A DNA stretch of 64,000 nucleotides from Rhinopomastus cyanomelas (taxonomy: Eukaryota; Chordata; Aves; Bucerotiformes; Rhinopomastidae), in assembly GCA_013400115.1 (NCBI GenBank), contig VXBP01008642.1:38191-102190 (forward strand), written 5' to 3'. Made by a program: the position numbers and the translations under genes. Shown one piece after another: positions 50,001-59,000 of this stretch. Every line of letters begins with the position of its first letter. Position 1 is the stretch's first letter. The notes under the pieces are model-generated. The model saw only the letters and a list, made by a program, of their open reading frames with translations. It did no database searches and had not been told where the DNA came from.

Positions 50001-53000
50001 TTTCTCAGACCAGGACAAAGCTAACTCCTTCTCTGCCCTTGTGCTGCTTTGGACAATAGGTGATGTGCACTTGGTTCACTGACCTGAAGAAGTGATGAGA
50101 GGACCCCTGCCTGCTGCTGCTTGATGCCTTCCCTGGTTTGGTGCCTTCTGCTTAGTTTTCTCTGCCACAGTGTGGAGAAGGAAGATTAGGTTATTAGACA
50201 AGGCTGTTCCACAGTAAGAAGATATGGGTTGAAGGTTGTTGTGTGTCGGTTCAGGTCTGCTGTTGTGAGCAGTGTTAGTTAATATCTGGAGCAAACCCAA
50301 AGCTGATCCTTTAATGAGATGGACTCTTCAGACTTGCTGTGGTAGCACGGAGACAAGAGTTTGTATAACGTGTAGCATAGGGGGGCAAATTCTCCCCGCT
50401 CTGGGTTTCTAGCAAGCTGTGTTAGCTGTGTCACTTTTCACACCTCCTATTGAGATAAACTCTTCATGTGGTGTTTTGAGATTCCCATGCCTTTTAAAAT
50501 TCACAGTGGTTTTTGAACATCAGCAAAGGAATGTCTTTGTCTCTACCAGGAAACTTTACAAGCGTTATGCTTTCCTGCGCTGTGAAGAGGAACGGGAACA
50601 GTTTCTGTATCACCTGCTCTCTCTCAATGCTGTGGATTACTTCTGCTTCACAAGCGTCTTCACCACAATCAGTGAGTTGGAGAATCCATTTTTTGTTGCC
50701 TGAACAAAAATTAGTTGCTTTCATGCTTTGTAAAGAGACAAAGTTGCTGGTGCCTGGGTAACTGCATCCTTATCTGGAAACCTTGCTTGTTGCTGCTGGG
50801 TTCATGGGTGCTGGGTGTTGCTCTGGGAAACCAGCTGGAGGTTGTGTGGGAGTGTTTTGGGTAGGAATATTGCACAAAGGAGACTCGGCAGCATCCAGTG
50901 CTGCTGTAGCACTTGATTTTCCTTAGCTGGTTGCACAGTCCCTTTTCTGCAACAGGCCCTCTCAGACAAGCCCTCTACATCCTGATGCTTCTCCCTAGCC
51001 TTTGCTACATGCCCATCCTAACAGCCTCTTCTCCACAGACTGAGAAAGAGATGGAAGTTGTGGAGGGTGAATGCTCTGCCACATATTTTAAATCTCTCTT
51101 TAAACACCAAAAAATATTCCTCTTCCTTTCCTCTCTTGTAAGATAGAGAGCAGAGATTGGGCTGAAATCTCAAAGTTAATCTTTGTGTCACCAGCACTGG
51201 GCAGGACCCCATGAGATGACCTAATTACTCGGATTCACTTTGGCAGACCTCAATCTTCATTTCCCTGACTATTCAGAGTAAAATGAAGCGAGTTTTATGT
51301 GGCTGTCAAAGCAGGCTCTCATTCTGCTTTCTCCTCTTAAATCAATAAATACCCCCAGAACTACAACAGCGCAAAGAGATTTATTCATCCTTGACAACCA
51401 TATTTCTATGGGACTTTGACAGCTTTCTCTGTAGGAGAAATCTTGCAATCTGAGGGTATTATTTTTGAATGCCAGTATCATTGTAAGGCACACACGAAAC
51501 GAAAAGCCTGGCTTATCTGACCCAGTCCAAAAGGCAGCTTGTGAGACATAATGAGAAAGAGCCTTGCAGTGCTAGTGTGCAATAGCTGAGCCAAATGCAA
51601 ATTGGGGTGGGTGGCAGTTATTGCCTTAAGCACATATGGGTGGTGAGGATTTAAAAGCAAAATAATAAAAATATTTATTATAATAATAATAGGAGAATCG
51701 TAGAGTGGTTGGGCTGGAAAGGATCCTGCTGCCATGGGCAAACACCTCCCAGTATACTAGGACACTTGGAGCCCCATCCAACCTGGCCTTGAACAGTTCC
51801 AGGGACAGAGCACCCACAGCCTCCCTGGGCAACCTGTTCCAGTGCCTCACTGTCCTCATAGTGAGGAATTTTTTCTTGATGTCTAATCTAAATCTACCCT
51901 CTTTCAATGTGAAACTGTTACCCCTTGTCCTGTCACTACAGGTTTTGATAAAGAGCCCCTCCCAATCTTTCTAAACCCCTTTAAGTAGTGCAAGGTCTCC
52001 CCAGTAGGCTGAACAATCCCAAGTTCCTGAGCCTGGCCTCAGGGACCACGTGTTCCAGCCCAGCTGCAACAGGTTAATGCCCTTCCTGTGCTGAGGACCC
52101 CTGAGCTGAACATGGTACTCTCTGTGGGGTCTCACCTGAGCAGAGCAGAGGGTCAGAATGACCTCCCTCTACCTGCTGGCCACAGTTGCCTTGATGCAGC
52201 CCAGGATGCAACTGGCCTTTTGGGCTGCAGGCATACCTCACTAGCTTCTCTTCAGCTCTGCGTCCACCAGTATTCTCAGTTCCTTCTCTGCAGGGCTGCT
52301 CTCAAAGCCGCTGGTGGGACCACCGGTTGCCCTGACCCCTGCGCAGGACCTTGCACAAAAATAAATGAATTTTTACATAGAGTTGATGCCCACAGGCCCC
52401 CTTAACTTCCCCTATGCCCTCTCCCGCCTCGCAGCCCGGCGATGCCTTTCCCCGGGGGTGGTTAACCCCTTCCCGGATGCGCTCTGGGGTCGCCCCGACT
52501 CTGCGGCAGCCGCCGGAGTGGTTCCGCCGCGGTGCGGCAGCGCCCCCGTGCGGCAGCGCCTGGGAGCGGCAGCAGCGGGGACTCTGAACGGGCAGCACCG
52601 AACCGCTGCGGGTGGTTGTTGCCAGCGGAAGAAATGAAAAAGAAAAATCGAGATTAACTAATTTTATCCCCTCCTCCCCCAGTGATCCCTTACAGGTCAG
52701 TGATAATTCCCATCAAAAAACTAAGCAATGCAATAACCACCTCGAACCCATGGATTTGTGTATCAGGAGAGCTAGCGGACACTGGCGTGATGCAGATTCC
52801 TAAAAACCACCTAGAAATGACCTTTGAGGTGAGTACATTTTACTTTTCAGTGTAAAACATGCTTCCAAATAAACATTGATTTGGTGAGGGTTTATTATTT
52901 TAAGATCAAAGCATTTCAGATTGTGTCCAGGTTTTCAAGGTCACTCTACATTCAGACGTCTACAGGAAAGCAGTGGTGCTGCTGCTCCTCCTGTGTAAGA

Positions 53001-56000
53001 GGGAATTTTCCCATGAGCAACTGCCACCTTTAACGTCAGGCTTCACTGCTGTCTCTTTTCCCGGTCAGGGTTCCTCTCCCAACCCAACTGATCCATTTCC
53101 ACTTCCCATTCCCTTCCTCTCCCTGCCTAATTTTCGCTGTCACAGCTCTTTTCCAACTCCTCATTTCCTTTCCAAGTACTATTTTTTTCTCTTCTTTCAG
53201 TGTCTTCCCCTGTAGCCACACCCAGCGATGGCTGACTCTCCTTTAGATGTTAGCATTTTGTAGAAAAGTTTTGGGGGCTTCTAATAAGCCAGATAACGTA
53301 TTGAGACGTTTCTAAGCACATTACTAACCCTGTTCTGGATTATTCCTTTGGCTGACGTGTTACTAGAATATCAACTTGGGTAGCCACACGCTATAGACAA
53401 TGTCAGCCCAGCTGCTCGTTTGTCAGTATTGGAAGCAATGAAAACCAAGGTCTTGCAAGGGAAGTGTTCAGGCGATGCTAACAGGTGGTGCTGCCAGCCC
53501 TAGTTGCATATCATGTGTTGCACTGGAATCCCTAGTCCCTTCTTTCTCTTGTTCTGTCTCTTTGTGATGTGAAGAGTCTCATTTTAGTGATTCCTGTCTT
53601 GCCCAACAATAAGCAAACTGATCAATGAAAATAAAGAAGGAACTAGGGACTGCTTCATAGAGTAGAGTGAGTCAGCTGAAGGTCAGTGTGCTCAGCATGT
53701 GGTTTTGGTAAGCTGTTTTTACTGACTATCTGTTTCTTTTGCTGAAGTACACCTTCCCGTCACCTTAGCTCAGAATTTGTGCTTGATCCTTCTCAGAAAG
53801 ACTTAGAGTGGGTGCTTGCAACAAAGAATGTAATCTCCTCAGACGCATTTAATGGTTTCTTTGTATAAAATAAATATAAACCTATTTCAGTAGTTTTGTT
53901 TTTTTCTCTCCTGCCTTCAAATTCTACTTTCAAAATGCTCTGCATGTTTGGTTAAAAATACTTGCTGTGCAAATCAAAGGGAACTAAACCAAGACATACA
54001 TTTGGGGTCAGATATGTGAAGGGACAATGGGGATGGATGTTTTGTGTGTGTGTTTTGTTTTTTTGTTAATGAAGTGAAACCTGTTATTCATTTCAGTGCC
54101 AGAATTTAGGGAAGCTGACAACCGTTCAGATTGGTCATGACAACTCAGGGCTTCTAGCCAAGTGGCTGGTTGATTGTGTCATGGTCAGAAATGAAATAAC
54201 AGGACACACATACAAGTAAGCAAAAACTTTTCATTTCCTTTGTCTGAAATTCTTGCTTGTTAACCCTAGGGAAAGCATTTGTCTTCTCCCAGCTGATGGA
54301 ACACTGGGCTGAGTTGCATATCAAATAGGGTTGGGTTAACCTCCCCAACCCCAGTTCTGTCATTTCAGAAACTCTCGGTTGACAAATACAGTCAAATAAT
54401 CTGAGAAATATTGGATAAGACTTGAATGTAGAATTTTCTTTGTGTTCCTCTGAGCCAGGACGGACAGTATGGATGCTTTTGAAGGGAATTCATACGTTTG
54501 TGTCTAATAGTTAAATCCACTGATTTTAAGTAGTTAGTGAGGTAAAGTCAAGCAGACGTGAACTTTAAACTCCCAAGGACCGGAATGATAGTTTAGGGTA
54601 AATCTTTGGTTTCTTTTTCTTGTAAAAAATATTCAGATGTTTCTGTGCTATAACAAATGTATGGGAACTTACATTACAAGAAAATAAAAGGGTTTGCTGG
54701 TTTCTTAGTCTTCTGTTGAGTGGACACTGTTGTCAGAGTGATAGACACGGTGATACAGAACCATAGAGTGGCCAGGGTTGGAAAGGACTTTACAGATCAT
54801 GTAGCTCCAACCCCCCTGCATAGAAAGGGACACCCTCACTAGATCAGATGTGATGTCCTAGGTTTTATAAAATACTTGGCTAAGCAACTTAAGATTTTTT
54901 TTCTTCATGTGGTCTTGGTAAACTGTTCTTCAGAAAGGTGAGCCCCAGAGCCCAGGGGTGATCACAGCGTATGGGGGGGGAAGCACGAAGAAATAGAATA
55001 CAAGTACTAGGGATTTTATTAGGACTGCAGACGGGCTGAAAACATACAGCAATAAAATACTGTATGAGGAGGCATCACAGTGTGAGTGGAGTTGGAAGTC
55101 TTGCATGGGCATTTGATTGTTGATTGTGACAGCATTTGTAAAGGGTGAATATCATTTGTGCTTGAAAGTGAAAAATAACCCAGCAGAAACTGAGATGTGG
55201 CCTGTCGTGTAACATGTTGTCGTCCCATGCTTTTGTGCAGGACTTGCTTTTTTCCCCATCCCTAAGGATGGAGTGAAGGTAGTTTTCTGGCTTGCACCTG
55301 TCTGCTGTGGTGCTGGGGATGCTCTCTGCTGAGTCCTGGTTTGTGCAAAGTTTATGGCCACAGAGTATTGCATTAGCAGTGTTTGTGAGTTCTAGCTGTC
55401 CCTCTGATTCTGAGGTCAAGCCAGACTGCCTGCCTGCCTAACCTGTGCTTATATGGCTGTGTGGCAGGTTTCCCTGTGGACGATGGCTGGGGAAGGGTGT
55501 TGATGATGGCAGTTTGGAGCGAATCCTCATTGGGGAGCTGGTGTCCTCCACATCTGATGAAGAGCTGGGAAAGCAGTGCCGTACCCCACCCCAGCAGAAA
55601 TCTCCTACCATGGCTCGACGGCTGAGCATCACTTCCCTCACGGGGAAGAACACAAGTAAGTCCTTTTCTTTCTCCCCAGGGCAAGGGGCAGCAACTACTA
55701 ATAAATAAAAGCTTCTGTGGTCAGGATTGCTCCTACTGAAGCAAGGCTTGGTCCAGAGGAACAGCTGTGAGCTGCTGAATTTTTCCTGCCCCAGTTTGTG
55801 CATTTCCATCTTGCTCTGCGATGGGACTTGTTGCCTCTTTCAGTGTCCCCATTTGGCAATTCAGAGATAATAATCTCTTTCCTTGGACCATGGAGATAGG
55901 AGATGAGGGAGGAAGAGATAGCAGAATTTGCAGTAGCTAATGCTGCCCAGCTTCCTGGCTCACTTTGCAGCCAGTGGGAAGAGAGTCCTCTCTAAAAGGC

Positions 56001-59000
56001 AGTTCAGAACCTTGATGTGAGTCCTATGAATTGCCCTCTGGAGGAGCACATCTCCCTAGGGGACATCAACTTCACATCCCTAAAATTAGTTTTTATGAGT
56101 AACTGCACCTGGCTACAGGGGGGCCTGGGATCACAAGGGCCACAAGGTGTTCTCTGCCAAAGCAGGTGAGCGCTGTGTAGGTGCCATTCATAAATGTGTT
56201 CAGTTCCTGTAAAATCAGAGGACATGATTACTGAAGTGGCAAGCAAGAAAAGATTAGACTGTGAGAGAAGTGCAGCACTTAAAACCCACCACAGGACTGC
56301 TGTAGCTCTTTACGTGAGTGAGTCCTCCTTAGCTGTGGCATGAGGAGTGGGCATGAGAGCATTTTCTTAGGTCTGAGACTTGTAACTACATGAGTTTCTG
56401 TGGTAAAATGATGCTGAATCACTCTGGGCTTCCAAAACAGGAACTGTAGGACAAGCTAATAGCAACCTTTATATAGCTAGAAAACAATAAAGGACTCCTA
56501 GAAGAAGCAAGAAAATTATTGAAGACTAGAAAATATCTGCTTAGAATGAAGTTTTGAAAGTTCAGTCTGCTTTAATCAGAAAGTGGTTGAGGAACTAGGT
56601 AACTTTCTGCATGGGAAGATGAGGTGACAGCCTGATGCAGCAGCAGAGGCGCACAGCTACGCAGGCTCAGAGCAGAAACACACCACCACAGGCATTTTAA
56701 CACAGAACGTAACAGACTCTTGAAACCATTAAGATGTTGTCTACCTGTGACCCCTTGCCCTGGTGCAGTGACTAGATGTGTGCCTACAATAAATACTTGT
56801 TTTGGCTCAATTAAACTTTGTGGGTTCCAGTCAGGACATAATGAATGCTGGGGTTTCTTGCCTCTATCATGTGGAGGTGAGTCAAATGGCTCACCTACAA
56901 CCTTTCAGCCCAGGTCTCCTCATGCAAGGGCTGCTGTGATGAGCAAGATGGAATTAACTCACATAAAATACTTATCAAAACAGATCCTTGGGTCATGCAT
57001 TTTTAAGTAGGTTAATTTATTTAACTGCTCCAGAGTTGCTCATGAGCTGTTTGCAATTAGGGCTCAGGTTTGCCCAAGATAAGTGATTGCTTGAACTCTG
57101 TTAAAGATTCTGAATATTTCCAGCAGCCAAAGCTACGTCATCATGACAATTTGATGCGTGTCTCAGAGTTGGTGCCTTCAGCTAGTGTGCTGTCTGTCAT
57201 TCCACAGAGCCTAATGCAGGACAGATCCAAGAGGGGATCGGGGAAGCTGTGAACAATATTGTGAAACACTTCCACAAGCCAGAGAAAGAGGTATTTCCCG
57301 GTTTTCACTACTTGCCTGCTACCTGCAGTGCTTATAAATACTGTTACAAACAGAAGTGCAACCAGAGTACCAGTAGAGACCATTAGACTTTTGATTTGAA
57401 AGTCCTGGCCTACAGACAAGGTGAGTTGTACTTATAGACTCTCCCTTTCCCACAGCGAGGGAGCCTTACCATTCTGCTGTGTGGAGAAAATGGTCTGGTT
57501 GCAGCGCTGGAGCAGGTCTTCCACCACGGCTTCAAATCGGCTCGCATTTTTCATAAGAATGTCTTCATCTGGGATTTCATAGGTAAGCTGGTGTGTGATT
57601 TGGAGGCAGGAGGAGAAGAAAGATTGGGGCAAAATGAGTGCTCACTCGGAGACCTTGGGTTCTCATCAGCAAGGATTGCTTAAATCTCCAGGTTGCTTAA
57701 ATTCCACGAGAGTCCAGATGTAAGATGAGAAAGACTTAAGTCTATATGAGAGATGAGTGTGAGTCTGTGCATAAATTTAAGAGAACTTCAAATTCTAGTT
57801 ATTTATTTGTAGACAAATGTTCAAACAGTTGATTTTCTACTCATGAAGAAGGTAGGCTGGTGGTTGGGGTAAAGTAGCAATTGATGTTAGTGGAAGAGTT
57901 GGAAAGGGGCAGGGAGTGAAAGGTTTAGATTTCTAGTGGTTTATGAGAACTGTCAAGAGCATTGCATTGGTCTTTTGGTGATGCTTATCTGTAGGCCTAC
58001 AATGTGGTATCTGAGGCAGACTTAATCCCCTCTTCATCCTCCCAGGTTGAAGTACTTGGCCTGCAAGTTGGTGCTTACTCAGAAAAGGTGAGAAAACAAA
58101 GCTGATGGTATTACTTACAGTGAAACTGTGGATAGGTGCTCTGATGTGGTTCCTTATTAGACATCAGCCAGTCTGCTGACCACCACTCTGTACCAAAGGT
58201 GGAGATCACCACCTACCTGTGGCCTTCAGAGTGAGGAATTCGGATACAAATTGAGCAGTAGCTCTGAGCAGGTTGAGTTTCTTGAAGATTCTCTTGTGTA
58301 ATTCTGTGTCACAAGGAAGTACTTCTGCTCACAGGGTTCTGAATTTCTCTCTACCACAGAAAAAGCTGTTGCTTATTTTGAAACCAGTGACCAGATTGGA
58401 GACAATGAGGAGGCCCTTTTGCTTCAGAGATCTTCATGCAAAACCTTCTGTCATTACGTGAATGCCATCAATACGGCTCCAAGGAACATTGGAAAGGATG
58501 GCAAATTCCAAATTCTCATTTGCCTGGGGATGAGGTACCTCGCTGCTCTTTGTTCTGTGTGCCCTCTTAGAATAGAAGACTATTTTTTCAGCATTGTTCT
58601 TACCCTTAGTTTCCCATGTTAAGGCATCTCTCATCCCTATAAATATGGTCCACTAGCTATTTTGGACAGCTTTAATAGTGCAAGAAAAGTCAGGGCAAAG
58701 GTGTCGAAACTGCTGAAAGTGTCTTGAGCTCCTTTATACCTGTTAGCTTGACAGTCACATGTACAAAATCTGTCCTGGAAGTGTGTTTTTAATGAAAATC
58801 AAAATTTTGGGAGCGTGGAGTTCCTTTGCAAGAGCTGGTGCATCTCTGAGTCTTCATTGAACCGCTTGCCTGTGAAATTGGGATGTCTGTTACAATTCTG
58901 ACAAAACTGTTCCAGGATGCTTTTTGTCTTGTGCTTGGTGTGGGACAGAGCTGTTACTCTTGAGAGTGGAAGTTGGAGCATTTAGAAGTAATAATTAAGA

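Larger units (their letters stand above)
50672..52682 (+). other. DENND5B: DENND5B intron 14
   Basis: A 2-kb intron containing a minus-strand CR1 (51693-52306) preceded by an AT-rich stretch (51650-51690), and a compact CpG island at 52423-52630 close to the acceptor at 52681-52682. From 50672 to 51650 I see no named feature. Confidence 0.84.

Noticed and set aside
52302..52598. 98-codon minus-strand frame over the CpG island
   Set aside because: GC-rich DNA lacks stop codons. The frame overlaps the 16-bp tandem units and the CR1 edge and has no recognisable domain.
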